DNA of 64,000 nucleotides from Billgrantia ethanolica (GCF_021404305.1 NZ_JABFTX010000003.1:1-64000); one strand, 5' to 3'. Positions 23,334 through 32,455 are shown, counted from the first letter of the stretch. The notes: generated by a model not told the origin, from the sequence alone. Translations and numbers: made by a program.

Positions 23334-26222
23334 TCAGTCGTCGGCTTCCGGCAACGGCTCCAGGTGCCGGGTGAGGGCGGCGACGTCGCTGGGCTCGTCG
23401 CCCGGATCGTAGGCGATGGTGGCGATGGAGCGCTCGGTCAGGCTCGGCCAGGTCTCGCGTAGATCGTCGGCCGTCACCGCCAGGACGCGCTGAGCCAGCC
23501 GCTCGCGACGGTCGAAGCCGGTATCGCCAAACGACAGCGCGCGCCACAGGCGGTTGGTCAGTCCTGCAAGGCTGGTATCGCGCTGCAGCAGGCCGTCGTG
23601 CACGGCCTGACGGTAGGCGGCCAGGTCGGCGTCGTCCAGCTCCGTCAGACGCTGGCCGAACTCCACCAGGAAGGCGTCGATGTGCTGCTTGATCTCATCG
23701 CTGGGAACGTCGGGGGACTGTACCAGCAGGCTGAGCCCCGGGGCATCCAGTAGCGGCGAGTAGCCGGCGCTGACCACATAGCCCAGCTGCTCCTCGGTAC
23801 GCAGGCGCTGATAGAAGGGCGTGTCGATCAGCTGCCCCAGTACCGCCAGGCGCGCCTGACTGTCGAGTGAGCGGTCGCTGCCCTGCAGATAGCGCAGCAC
23901 CAGCGACTCCTCGCGCGTCGTATGCGGGTGCAGGATGGGCAGCGCCTCGTCGATGCGCAGCGGCGTCAGGTCCGGGATCGCTTCTTTCGCCAGCGTGGGA
24001 GCCAGCATCTCGGCGACCAGCCGCCCCTCGCGCTTGGCCAGTTCGGCATCCAGGTTGCCGAGGGCCAGCGCCTGCAGGCGCAGCTCGCCGAGGAAGGCGT
24101 CGCGGAAGGTGCGCAGATCCTCCACCGTCAGCTCTCGGCTGGCGTCGAGCAGGCTCTGGGTCGGCCACTGAGGACGCATCAGCGCTTCGGCCAGGGTGCG
24201 ATGGCCCTGGCGGAACAGCGCTGCCTGCGGGGCATTGCGCCATTCGCGCTGCAGGCGATAGCGCACGCGTTCGAAGCTGGCCTCGTCGATGTCGCCGTCG
24301 CGCAGCTGCTCCAGGGTGCGGCGCATCACTCGGTCCTGACGGTCGCGCCAGCCCGCAAAGGCCAGCGTGATACCACGGGCGTGGGGGTAGGCCTCGACAT
24401 CGTGGCCTGCCAGTCGCGCCGCATAGAACTCCTCGTTGAGGCTGTCGTCCAGCCAGCCTGCCAGCAGGTGGGCCAGGACGGCGTGCCGCGGGTCGCTGCT
24501 GGCCGTGGGATTCTGCAGGCTGAAGCGCCACTCGACCTTGGGCGTGTTGAAGCTGGCATCTGCCATGTGCCAGAGCTCGAAGCCCGATTCCTCCAGCAAC
24601 TGCGCGGGTCTTTCGTCCTGCTGGTCGAGCAGGGCCAGGTCTTCGGCGATGAACGGATTCGGCGCTGGCAGGGCGAGTCCCGCCAGGGGCTGAGAGGTGC
24701 TCGCCTCGGGCTCCACTTCGCGCCAGGGGGTGTTGAACCAGGGTGACGTCTGCTCGCCCTCCACTTCGGGACCACTGTAGACCCGCAGCAGCAGCTCGGG
24801 GCGCAGGGCGTCGAGATAGGTGTCGATCAGGTCGGGCTCGAAGCCGTCCATGCGATAGGCGGCGTACTGCACGTCTTCCACCGGGAAGCGCGCCAGGTTC
24901 ATGGCCAGTCGCATGGCGCTCTGCAGCGGTGAGCCATGCTGCTGGAAACGGAACTGCTGCTCGGCGAGCTGGGCCTGCTCGTCGTAGCGCCACGCCTCCA
25001 GTCCCTGTTCGCGGATCTGCTCGATGGCGGCGAACAGGGTGGCCTCGATCTCGTCGATGCGTTCGGCCCCGGCCGGCGTCAGGCTGACACTGACGGTGAA
25101 CAGCGCATGGCGCTCGTCGCCACGTCCCACGCCGGCGGAGAGACCGTCGGCCAGGCCCGCGTCGCGCAGTACCGCGAGCAGGCTGCCTTCGCCCTCGTGG
25201 CCGAGCAGATGGGCGAGGTAGTCGGCGGGCTTGTGGCGGTAGTGCTGGAGTGAATCAGGCACCGGAAACATGAAGCGCACATGGCGGCTGTCGCGCACCG
25301 ATTGCAGCTCCACATGGCGCGGCAGCGCCGTCTCGTCGATCAGCGGCTCCTCGATCACCGGGCGCTCCAGGCCGCGATCGGCAATGTCGGCGAAGCGCTC
25401 GGCCACCATGGCTTCCAGCTCGTCCAGCGGCTGCGGACCCACCAGCGTCAGGTGCATGACGTTGGCGTCGTAGTAGCGCTCGTAGAACTCGATCACCCGC
25501 TCGCGCAGGGTCGGCTCGCCGGCGGGCGGGTCGGCCAGGGTCTCACGACTGCCCACCGAGAAGCCCGTGGTGGGGTTGGCGGGGTTGAGCACCTGATTGA
25601 GCACGTCGTTCTCGCGGCGACCATCGTCGCGGATGCGCGCCATGTACTCCGAGTGCACGATATTGCGTTCGCTCTCCAGCTGATCGGCATTGAACAGCGG
25701 TGTGAGGAAGAACTGGCTGAAGCGATCCAGAGCGCCGGGCAGCGCGGCGGGTTCGACCTCGAAGAAGTAGTTGGTGTCCTGTGGCGCGGTGAAGGCGTTG
25801 TGGCTACCGCCGTGACGACGCAGATAGCCCTGGTAGGCATCGGCTTCGGGAAAGGGTTCGGTGCCGAGGAACAGCATGTGCTCGAGGAAGTGCGCTAGCC
25901 CGGCCAGATCGTCCGGATCCTGGGCGCTGCCCACGCCGACGTTCATCGAGGCGGCGGCGCGGTCGGCCGTCACGTCGCTGACCAGCAGTGCGGTCAGGCC
26001 GTTTTCGAGTGTCACTACCCGATAGTCGCGATCATCGTGGGGGCTGACGTGGGGCTCGACGGCCTCCTCAATGGCCGCTTCATAGCCATGTGCCGCTTCC
26101 TCGGCCTGCTGCGCCTGGGCCAGACCCGGGAGCAGCAGGCCGGTAAGCAGCAGGCCGGCAAGCCAGGGCAGGGGGCGCCGAGGGCCACGGCCTGGCAGGG
26201 TCGGTTGGGACTTGAGCATCAT
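23334..26222 (-). CDS. M16 family (pitrilysin/insulinase-like) periplasmic metalloprotease
   Basis: A 962-residue protease with a signal peptide (basic start, LLLTGLLLPGLAQA, cleavage near residue 38). The zinc motif is HFLEH, His111 to His115, and the third ligand is Glu192 in IVHSEY, 77 residues on as in pitrilysins. HGGSHNAFTAPQDTNYFFEV is typical of the family. Three further M16-type domains follow, inactive ones probably, as in E. coli Ptr, which has the same length. It should cleave small peptides in the periplasm. The ATG overlaps the upstream SRAP-like stop (ATGA); a second ATG follows at 26219. Confidence 0.92.
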   Translation of the reverse strand: MMLKSQPTLPGRGPRRPLPWLAGLLLTGLLLPGLAQAQQAEEAAHGYEAAIEEAVEPHVSPHDDRDYRVVTLENGLTALLVSDVTADRAAASMNVGVGSAQDPDDLAGLAHFLEHMLFLGTEPFPEADAYQGYLRRHGGSHNAFTAPQDTNYFFEVEPAALPGALDRFSQFFLTPLFNADQLESERNIVHSEYMARIRDDGRRENDVLNQVLNPANPTTGFSVGSRETLADPPAGEPTLRERVIEFYERYYDANVMHLTLVGPQPLDELEAMVAERFADIADRGLERPVIEEPLIDETALPRHVELQSVRDSRHVRFMFPVPDSLQHYRHKPADYLAHLLGHEGEGSLLAVLRDAGLADGLSAGVGRGDERHALFTVSVSLTPAGAERIDEIEATLFAAIEQIREQGLEAWRYDEQAQLAEQQFRFQQHGSPLQSAMRLAMNLARFPVEDVQYAAYRMDGFEPDLIDTYLDALRPELLLRVYSGPEVEGEQTSPWFNTPWREVEPEASTSQPLAGLALPAPNPFIAEDLALLDQQDERPAQLLEESGFELWHMADASFNTPKVEWRFSLQNPTASSDPRHAVLAHLLAGWLDDSLNEEFYAARLAGHDVEAYPHARGITLAFAGWRDRQDRVMRRTLEQLRDGDIDEASFERVRYRLQREWRNAPQAALFRQGHRTLAEALMRPQWPTQSLLDASRELTVEDLRTFRDAFLGELRLQALALGNLDAELAKREGRLVAEMLAPTLAKEAIPDLTPLRIDEALPILHPHTTREESLVLRYLQGSDRSLDSQARLAVLGQLIDTPFYQRLRTEEQLGYVVSAGYSPLLDAPGLSLLVQSPDVPSDEIKQHIDAFLVEFGQRLTELDDADLAAYRQAVHDGLLQRDTSLAGLTNRLWRALSFGDTGFDRRERLAQRVLAVTADDLRETWPSLTERSIATIAYDPGDEPSDVAALTRHLEPLPEADD

Positions 26223-26902
26223 GTCTCCTGTTCGTTCCAGCGCAACATGGGGCCTGTGGGGTGTGCGCAGGCGGGATCCTGGTTGTTGGGATCGTTGACC
26301 CTTCTTGATACCGGAAAGGCGCCCAACAGTTCCCTTGGCGCAGGACGCAGCAGCGTCCGCGCCGTTTCCGTCGGCGTCTCGGGGTCGAGCCAGCGCTGGG
26401 CGTCGTCGGCAGCGATCAGCGCCGGTAGCCGGTCGCCCAGCGGGGCCAGGAAGTCGTTGGTCGGTACCGTCACCAGCGCCATCGAGTCGGTGTGCTCTAC
26501 CAGCGTAGTATGGTAACGGCACCAGATGCCGGCCAGCAGCAGCGGGGCGCGATCGATCCGGGTGACCAGAAACGGCTGTTTGAAGCGAGGCTGCATCTTC
26601 CACAGATAGACCCCACCGACCGGCACCAGGCAGCGGCGAGCGCCGAAGGCCTCGCGAAACATGGGGCGAGCGTCGAGGGACTCGGCGCGTGCGCAGTGCG
26701 GGGCGTGGTCGAGCACGGTCAGCCAGGCGGGGGTCAGCCCCCAGAACACCGGCCTCGTGCAGGCCCTGTCCGCTTCCCGACGAATGTGCGTCAGCGTGCG
26801 CCTGGGTGCCACGTTGGCACCAGTCAGCAGGGGAGTTTCCTGGCACAGCTCGGGTAGCAGTCGAGTTAGGTCGAGCTGGGGGATATACAGGCGGCCGGCC
26901 AT
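26219..26902 (-). CDS. SRAP/YedK (HMCES)-like protein lacking catalytic residues
   Basis: A 227-residue SRAP-fold protein. FWGLTPAWL, ESLDARPMFREAF, RRCLVPVGGVYLWK and VSRRVNDPNN clearly place it in the YedK/HMCES family, which forms DNA-protein crosslinks at abasic sites through Cys2. Here Cys2 is Ala2 (MAGR, not MCGR). The Asn before Arg is Cys70, the Glu of the FYEW-like block is Leu100, and the His of HDRMP is Gly156. It is therefore predicted not to crosslink DNA. The start MAGRLY follows a CGGAGA site. Its stop overlaps the protease start, so the genes are coupled. Confidence 0.85.
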   Translation of the reverse strand: MAGRLYIPQLDLTRLLPELCQETPLLTGANVAPRRTLTHIRREADRACTRPVFWGLTPAWLTVLDHAPHCARAESLDARPMFREAFGARRCLVPVGGVYLWKMQPRFKQPFLVTRIDRAPLLLAGIWCRYHTTLVEHTDSMALVTVPTNDFLAPLGDRLPALIAADDAQRWLDPETPTETARTLLRPAPRELLGAFPVSRRVNDPNNQDPACAHPTGPMLRWNEQET

Positions 26903-27063
26903 GGAATCTCCGGGTATCGGGGTGGCGTCAGGGTAGCCAAGTCGAGGGGTAGTGAACAAGGCTTCGCTCGCAATGGTCGAAAACAGTGTTCGATGTGCGC
27001 TATCCTACGCTACCGTGCGAAGTAATCCGCCCACGAGATTGGTAACGTTCTGCGAGGAACTCG

Positions 27064-27681
27064 ATGGCTCGTCCCCGACAGCATGCGCCCGAAGCGCTCC
27101 ATGCCCAGGTCATGGCGGCATGCGATGACTGGCTGCAGAGCAATCCCGTACACGCGCTCTCGCTGCGAGCCCTGGCGCGTGAGGTGGGCTGTGCGCCGAG
27201 TACATTGCTCAAGCTCTACGGCAGCTTCGGCAACCTGTTGCAGCATGTAAACATCGAGACGCTGGCGCGTCTGCGCATGGTCATCGAGCCGCTGACCGAG
27301 GGCGTGGCGCCGGAACGGCAGATGCGCTCCCTGGCGCTGGCCTACTGGCAGTTCGCCCAGCGCGAGCCGTTTCGCTGGCAGCTGCTGTTCGATTATCCGC
27401 TGGCGCAGGAGGGCGAGCTCGACCAGCGTCAGTCGGACATGATCGAGGCGCTGTTCCTGCGCGTGGAGAACGGCTTGAAGGAGTATCAGCCGGCGCTTGG
27501 CGATCTCGAGGCCAGGCGCCTCGGGCGCACCCTGTGGGGCAGCGTGCACGGCTTGGTACAGCTTGGCCTCAACGAACGTCTGGGCTATTGGCAGAGTCAA
27601 CAGCTCGAGGTGCCGGAGCTCCTCGACCAGCTGCTATCCACTATCCTCGCCGGCCTGAAGCATAGGTCCGATATCGCGTGA
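27064..27681 (+). CDS. TetR-family transcriptional regulator
   Basis: A 205-residue regulator. The N-terminal helix-turn-helix (about 25-55) reads ALSLRALAREVGCAPSTLLKLYGSFGNLLQHV. The C-terminal ligand-binding region (VAPERQMRSLALAYWQFAQREPFRWQLLF) resembles the WHG/TetR_C type that senses fatty or hydrophobic molecules, which is inference. It overlaps the acyltransferase gene by four bases (GTGA), so the two are one operon and the pair may be autoregulated. Divergent from the SRAP-like gene. Confidence 0.88.
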   Translation: MARPRQHAPEALHAQVMAACDDWLQSNPVHALSLRALAREVGCAPSTLLKLYGSFGNLLQHVNIETLARLRMVIEPLTEGVAPERQMRSLALAYWQFAQREPFRWQLLFDYPLAQEGELDQRQSDMIEALFLRVENGLKEYQPALGDLEARRLGRTLWGSVHGLVQLGLNERLGYWQSQQLEVPELLDQLLSTILAGLKHRSDIA

Positions 27682-28397
27682 ATCTCGTCTTGTACGGGCT
27701 GCTTGCCGTCATGCTGACCGCCGGCGGCTGGCGCATGGTGCGCAAGCCGCGGCCTGTCATTCGCTATCTCATCTTCCTGCTGATCCACTGCTGCTATCGG
27801 CTGCGCCTGCGCGGGCTCGAGCATATCCCCGCCAAGGGGGCCGCCGTGGTGGTGTGCAACCATGTCAGCTTCATGGATGCGCTAGTGGTCGGCGGTGCGA
27901 GCCCACGTCCGCTGCGCTTCCTGATGGACCGGCCGATCTACGAGTCGCCCTGGCTCAACTGGCTGTTCCGTCTGGTGGGGGCGATACCGGTGGAGTCCGA
28001 CCGGCGCGACCCCGGCAGCGTGCGACGTGCGCTGGAGGAGGTCAGCCGGGCGCTGCGCAGCGGCGAGGTGGTGATGCTGTTCCCCGAAGGCCGTCTGACG
28101 CCTGATGGTGAGGTGCATGCCTTTCGACGCGGGCTGGAGACGATCCTGGCCCGGGATCCGGTGCCGGTGATCCCCGCCGGCCTGGCCGGCCTGTGGGGCT
28201 CGTGGACCTCCCATTGCAACGGCCCAGCACTGTCCAAACGGCCGCGCCGCTTCCGGGCCCGGGTGGCACTCTATTTTGGCAAGCCGATTCCGCCCAGGCT
28301 GGCGCGGCGTGAACGCCTGGAGGCGCAGGTTCGCGTGCTCAAGGGCGAGGCCGATGGCTGGGCCTGTCGGCACGGCCTTGGCGCTCCCAAGCGCTGA
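27678..28397 (+). CDS. PlsC-like 1-acyl-glycerol-phosphate acyltransferase
   Basis: A 239-residue acyltransferase of the PlsC family. An N-terminal membrane helix (VLYGLLAVMLTAGG) is followed by HVSFMD, the HX4D catalytic motif, IYESPWLNWLFRLVGAIPV, and FPEGRLTPDG, the second acceptor motif. It should transfer an acyl group to lysophosphatidate or a related lipid at the inner membrane. The GTG start overlaps the tetR stop. Regulation by the TetR protein is likely from context but not shown. Confidence 0.87.
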   Translation: MNLVLYGLLAVMLTAGGWRMVRKPRPVIRYLIFLLIHCCYRLRLRGLEHIPAKGAAVVVCNHVSFMDALVVGGASPRPLRFLMDRPIYESPWLNWLFRLVGAIPVESDRRDPGSVRRALEEVSRALRSGEVVMLFPEGRLTPDGEVHAFRRGLETILARDPVPVIPAGLAGLWGSWTSHCNGPALSKRPRRFRARVALYFGKPIPPRLARRERLEAQVRVLKGEADGWACRHGLGAPKR

Positions 28398-29684
28398 TCA
28401 GGGCTGACGCTGGCGGCTGCTGCGTACCGTCTGCCAACAGCGCGCCGCGGTGATCAGGTTGTCGCGTACCTCGAGTATCTCCATGCGCACGCTGCCGATC
28501 TGCAGGCAGGCCGGGCCGTCGGGGAAGGCTTCCAGGTGCTCGAGAATCAACCCGTTCAAGGTCTTGGGGCCATCGGTGGGTAGCTTCCAGCCCAGGGTGC
28601 GGTTGATATCTCGAATGTTGGCGGTACCGTCGATCACGTGACTGCCGTCGTCCTGGCGATGGATCTCCTGATCCTGGCCGGCCACGTCGGTGGTGAACTC
28701 GCCGACGATCTCCTCGAGAATGTCCTCCAGCGTGACCAGCCCCTCCACGTCGCCGTACTCGTCCACCACGATGCCGATGCGGCGTTTCTGTTTCTGGAAG
28801 TTGAGCAGCTGGGTATGCAGCGGCGTCGACTCGGGAATGAAGTAGGGTTCGCGGGCCTCCTGCACGATCGAGGCCTTGGTCACCTCGTCCCGAGACAGGA
28901 AGCGTGCCGCATTGCGCAAGTGCAGCATGCCGATGATGTTGTTGATGTCGCCCTTGAACACCGGCAGGCGGGTGTGCTGACTGGTGCGGATCTGGGTCAG
29001 GATGGTCTCCAGCTCGTCGTCGAGGTCGATGCCCACCACCTCGTGGCGCGGCACCATGATGTCGTTGACGGTGACGTTCTCCAGATCGAGGATCGACAGC
29101 AGCATGGCCTGGTGGCGATGGGGGATCAGCGTTCCCGCCTCGTGCACCACGGTGCGCAGCTCGTCGCGGGTCAGGCTGTCGCCGCCCCCTTCGATGCTCT
29201 TGATGCCGGTCAGCTTGAGCAAGCCGTTGGAGATCGCATTGACCAGCCACACCAGCGGATAGAGCAGCTTGAGCAGCGGTTCCAGAATCAGCGAGGCGGG
29301 ATAGGCAACGCGCTCCGGCTTGATCGCGGCATATGTCTTGGGGCTGACCTCGGCGAAGATCAGGATCACGATGGTGAGCAGCAGCGGGGCGATGGCGGGG
29401 CCGGTGACCTCGCCGAAGAAGTGGATGGCCAGCACGGTGGCGATGGCGGCGGCCAGATTGTTGACCAGATTGTTGCCGATCAGGATCACGCCGATCAGCC
29501 GGTCAGGGCGCGCCAGCAGTCGCAGGACCCGGCGCGCTCGACTGTCGCCGCTGCTGGCTTCGTGATTGAGCCGATAGCGGTTGATCGACATCATGCCGGT
29601 CTCGGAGCTCGAGAAGAAAGCGGAAAGGCAGATGAGCAGGAAAAGCAGGCCGAACAGTAATCCCACTGGGAAGTCGTCGCTCAA
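28398..29684 (-). CDS. corB: CorB/CorC (HlyC/CNNM) family membrane protein, YfjD type
   Basis: A 428-residue protein of the CNNM/CorB family. Three or four N-terminal membrane segments form the DUF21 domain (FGLLFLLICLSAFFSSSETGM and on, and ILIFAEVSPKTYAA). Two CBS domains follow (NDIMVPRHEV, IGMLHLRNAARF), with the CorC_HlyC tail (GIVVDEYGDVEGLVTLEDIL). CorB proteins act in Mg2+ or Co2+ export. E. coli keeps yfjD next to ypjD and ffh, and the same order is present here. Ends next to the acyltransferase stop, convergent. Confidence 0.92.
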   Translation of the reverse strand: MSDDFPVGLLFGLLFLLICLSAFFSSSETGMMSINRYRLNHEASSGDSRARRVLRLLARPDRLIGVILIGNNLVNNLAAAIATVLAIHFFGEVTGPAIAPLLLTIVILIFAEVSPKTYAAIKPERVAYPASLILEPLLKLLYPLVWLVNAISNGLLKLTGIKSIEGGGDSLTRDELRTVVHEAGTLIPHRHQAMLLSILDLENVTVNDIMVPRHEVVGIDLDDELETILTQIRTSQHTRLPVFKGDINNIIGMLHLRNAARFLSRDEVTKASIVQEAREPYFIPESTPLHTQLLNFQKQKRRIGIVVDEYGDVEGLVTLEDILEEIVGEFTTDVAGQDQEIHRQDDGSHVIDGTANIRDINRTLGWKLPTDGPKTLNGLILEHLEAFPDGPACLQIGSVRMEILEVRDNLITAARCWQTVRSSRQRQP

Positions 29685-29759
29685 GGTCGTTGGATCCTCG
29701 CTGGCGTGTCAGCCCCGTTTGTAGGGATTCGCTCCGGCAGTGTCAAGGCGACCTACGCT

Positions 29760-30560
29760 TCAGGTACGGTTGAGGATGACTTCAAGCACGAACTTGCTGC
29801 CGAAATAGGCCAGTAGCAGTACGGCGCAGCCGCCCAGGGTCCAGCGCACGGCGCGCATGCCGCGCCAGCCCAGTATGTGATGGCTGATCAGCAGGATGGC
29901 GAAGATCACCCAGGCCGCCAGCGAGAGGATGGTCTTGTGGGCCAGATGCTGGGCGAACATGCTCTCGACGAAGGCGAAGCCGCTGACGATCGACAAGGTC
30001 AGCAGTGCCATGCCGGCCCAGATCAGCTCGAACAGTACCCGCTCCATGGTGGTCAGCGGCGGCAATACCTGCACCACGCCGCGGGTATGGTGGTGGCGCA
30101 GGGCATGATTCTGCAGCCCCAGCAGGACCGCCTGGCAGGCAGCAATGAAGAGTACGCCGAAGGCGAGTGCCGAGCTCATGGCGTGCAGGGCGATCCCCGG
30201 GGTCATGCCGCCGGTGCGCTCAGGGCTCGGCAGGCCCACGGCCAGCAGCAGGGCGATGCCGGAGATGGGAAACAGCCCGACAGCCACGCTCAGCACCGGC
30301 TTGGCCAGACTCACGCCGAGCAGCAGGATGACCATGATGGCGGTCAGCATCACCGCGCTGGTGGAGAGGCCGGGCATCAGGCCGGGGCTCTGATCGATCA
30401 GCTTGAAGGCCACCGGCAGATGAAACAGCAGACCCAGCAGGCCCAGCACGCGAACCAGGGCCGGGCGCTGCGGCACGCGCCGCAACAGCGTTAGCCCTTG
30501 CCAGGAGGCTGCGCCCAGATAAAGGATGAAGGCCATGAGGGCCAGGGGAAGCGCCTGCAT
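29760..30560 (-). CDS. ypjD: YpjD-like cytochrome c assembly (CcsA-family) inner membrane protein
   Basis: A 266-residue protein with eight hydrophobic segments. It has the CcsA/YpjD patterns HAMSSALAFGVLFIAACQAVLLGLQ, TMERVLFELIWAGMALLTLSIVSGF and HKTILSLAAWVIFAILLISHH, whose His residues are typical of the family. In E. coli, ypjD (corE) sits with yfjD and ffh and is linked to divalent cation resistance. Not a true c-type maturation gene by context. ATG 30560 is chosen to give a signal-anchor start; the longer frame is unlikely. Divergent from ffh. Confidence 0.87.
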   Translation of the reverse strand: MQALPLALMAFILYLGAASWQGLTLLRRVPQRPALVRVLGLLGLLFHLPVAFKLIDQSPGLMPGLSTSAVMLTAIMVILLLGVSLAKPVLSVAVGLFPISGIALLLAVGLPSPERTGGMTPGIALHAMSSALAFGVLFIAACQAVLLGLQNHALRHHHTRGVVQVLPPLTTMERVLFELIWAGMALLTLSIVSGFAFVESMFAQHLAHKTILSLAAWVIFAILLISHHILGWRGMRAVRWTLGGCAVLLLAYFGSKFVLEVILNRT

Positions 30561-30677
30561 CAGTGTCGTCCGTGCGCCGTCGCCAGCGTCAGTGCCTCTC
30601 GGGTGGATGGAGTCTGCCGAGGCCACTATACCCAATCCTCGCTGCGGCGCACAGCCGTGGACGGGGCGCGCATGCAT

Positions 30678-30705
30678 GGAGACTGGCCGCCGCAGCGCGT
30701 ATAAT
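30678..30705 (+). promoter_or_regulatory. Predicted sigma-70 promoter of ffh
   Basis: A perfect TATAAT at 30700-30705, with TGGAGA (four of six) 16 bases upstream, lies 149 bases before the ffh start in the 293-base divergent region. The leader is long; nothing else recognised within it. Confidence 0.6.
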
Positions 30706-30853
30706 GTCGCCCAGACTCTTCAAACCGCTTTATCAGGGCTGTTTCCTCAGCGTGCGCCAGCGTGTCACCACCTGTGTGACCCCTTGTCGCAGACACCTCC
30801 CGAACGCCGTGAGGTATCGCCCCGAGCCGACAGCCTGACAGCCGGAGTGGCTT

Positions 30854-32263
30854 ATGTTCCAGAATCTCAGTGAGCGCCTTTCCCAGACGCTCAAGTCCAT
30901 CAAAGGTCAGGCGCGCCTGACCGAGGACAACATCAAGGACACGCTGCGCGAGGTGCGTCGGGCGCTGCTCGAGGCCGACGTCGCCCTGCCGGTGGTCAAG
31001 GCCTTCATCGAGCGCGTGCGCGAGCGCGCCGTGGGTCAGGAGGTGTCGAAGAGCCTTTCGCCGGGGCAGCAGTTCGTCAAGATCGTCCAGCAGGAGCTCG
31101 AGGCGATCATGGGCGAGGCCAACGAAGGGCTGTCGCTCAAGGGTTCCCCGGCGGTGGTGCTCATGGCCGGCCTGCAGGGGGCGGGTAAGACCACCTCGGT
31201 GGCCAAGCTGGCGCGCTTCCTCAAGGAGCGTGAGAAGAAGAAGGTGCTGGTGGTTTCCGCCGACGTCTATCGCCCGGCGGCCATCGACCAGCTCGAGACC
31301 CTGGCCGGCGAGGTCGGCGTCGACTTCTTCCCCTCGCGCAGCGACCAGAAGCCGGTCGACATCGCCGAGGCGGCGATCAAGCACGCCAAGATCCAGTTCC
31401 ACGACGTGCTGCTGGTCGACACCGCCGGTCGCCTGGCCATCGACGAGGCCATGATGGCCGAGATCGCCGAGCTGCACCGCGCCTGCCAGCCTCAGGAAAC
31501 CCTGTTCGTGGTCGATGCCATGACCGGTCAGGATGCCGCCAACACGGCCAAGGCGTTCCACGAGGCGCTGCCGCTGACCGGCGTGATCCTGACCAAGGCC
31601 GACGGCGATGCCCGTGGCGGTGCGGCACTGTCGGTGCGTCACATCACCGGCAAGCCGATCAAGTTCATGGGCGTGGGCGAGAAGATCGACGCCCTGGAGC
31701 CCTTCCACCCGGATCGGGTGGCCTCGCGCATCCTCGGCATGGGCGACGTGCTGTCGCTGATCGAGGAGGCGGAGCGCACGGTCGACAAGAAGAAGGCCGA
31801 ACAGCTCGCCAAGAAGGTCAAGAAGGGCGAGGGCTTCGACCTCGAGGACTTCCGCGACCAGCTCCAGCAGCTCAAGAAGATGGGCGGCATGGGCGGTCTG
31901 CTCGGCAAGCTGCCGGGCATGGGGCAGATGGCCGAGCTGGCCCAGGGGCCCGGACCCGAGAAGGAGCTCGGCAAGCTCGAGGCGCTGATCAACTCGATGA
32001 CGCCCCAGGAGCGGCGCAAGCCCGAGATCATCAACGGCTCGCGCAAGCGCCGCATCGCTGCGGGTGCCGGCCTGCAGGTGCCCGACCTCAACCGTCTGCT
32101 CAAGCAGCACAAGCAGATGCAGAAGATGATGAAGAAGGCGGGCAAGAAGGGCGGCATGCAGAAGATGATGCGCGGCATGTCCGGCATGATGGGGGGCGGC
32201 GGTCCGGGTGGCCCCGGCGGTATGGGCGGCATGGGTGGTCCCGGCGGCCTCCCCTGGCGCTGA
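30854..32263 (+). CDS. ffh: Signal recognition particle protein Ffh
   Basis: A 469-residue Ffh. The N domain is 1-90, and the G domain has MAGLQGAGKTTSVAKLA, VSADVYRPAAIDQL, DTAGRLAID and TKADGDARGG. The Met-rich M domain is 300-470, with LPGMGQ and several Met-containing helices (MQKMMKKAGKKGGMQKMMRG). A Gly/Met tail (GGGPGGPGGMGG) closes the protein. Ffh with 4.5S RNA brings membrane proteins to FtsY, which is also in this window. First gene after a divergent region. Confidence 0.97.
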   Translation: MFQNLSERLSQTLKSIKGQARLTEDNIKDTLREVRRALLEADVALPVVKAFIERVRERAVGQEVSKSLSPGQQFVKIVQQELEAIMGEANEGLSLKGSPAVVLMAGLQGAGKTTSVAKLARFLKEREKKKVLVVSADVYRPAAIDQLETLAGEVGVDFFPSRSDQKPVDIAEAAIKHAKIQFHDVLLVDTAGRLAIDEAMMAEIAELHRACQPQETLFVVDAMTGQDAANTAKAFHEALPLTGVILTKADGDARGGAALSVRHITGKPIKFMGVGEKIDALEPFHPDRVASRILGMGDVLSLIEEAERTVDKKKAEQLAKKVKKGEGFDLEDFRDQLQQLKKMGGMGGLLGKLPGMGQMAELAQGPGPEKELGKLEALINSMTPQERRKPEIINGSRKRRIAAGAGLQVPDLNRLLKQHKQMQKMMKKAGKKGGMQKMMRGMSGMMGGGGPGGPGGMGGMGGPGGLPWR

Positions 32264-32325
32264 GTCCGACGTGGCTGCGCGGAGGTCTGATTCCATGGGC
32301 AGTGCCCGAGACGCTCGAAAAGGGG

Positions 32326-32354
32326 TTTCAAAGCGGGGCTGATTTCCGTAGAAT
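32326..32354 (+). promoter_or_regulatory. Predicted promoter of the rpsP operon
   Basis: TTTCAA and TAGAAT are 17 bases apart, followed by a GC-rich discriminator (GCTGCG). It lies 228 bases upstream of rpsP, giving a long leader with repeats and a hairpin. The 318 bases between ffh and rpsP (32264-32581) carry no gene. Confidence 0.55.
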
Positions 32355-32397
32355 GCTGCGTCTTCATGGCAGGACCGTGGCTAAGCCCGGCTGCACG

Positions 32398-32455
32398 CTT
32401 GTAGGAAGTCCTTGTAAGAAGCCCTTGCAGTTGCAAGAAGCGCTTGCAAAGAAAG
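32398..32455 (+). repeat. Repeated CTTG(T/C)AAGAAG motif in the rpsP leader
   Basis: Four copies in 58 bases: CTTGTAGGAAGTC, CTTGTAAGAAGCC, CTTGCA-GT-TGCAAGAAG and CTTGCAAAG. The first two are exactly 13 bases apart. The third is a palindrome of CTTGCA and TGCAAG. CCTTGTAAGAAGC recurs unchanged before rplS (34331-34343) in the same gene cluster. Either RNA elements in the leader or protein-binding sites. Confidence 0.7.

Noticed and set aside
23334..26846. Very long minus-strand open frame joining the protease with an upstream stretch
   Set aside because: The upstream part is the wrong frame of the SRAP-like gene, with no protein-like pattern. The protease has its own signal peptide and start at 26222.
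27064..28397. Genomic island or mobile element signature
   Set aside because: No integrase, transposase or composition change around the TetR-acyltransferase pair. XerD (34858) is the housekeeping recombinase, not a phage integrase.
30626..32296. Long open frame opposite ffh
   Set aside because: High-GC shadow of ffh on the other strand, rich in His and Leu without any known motif.
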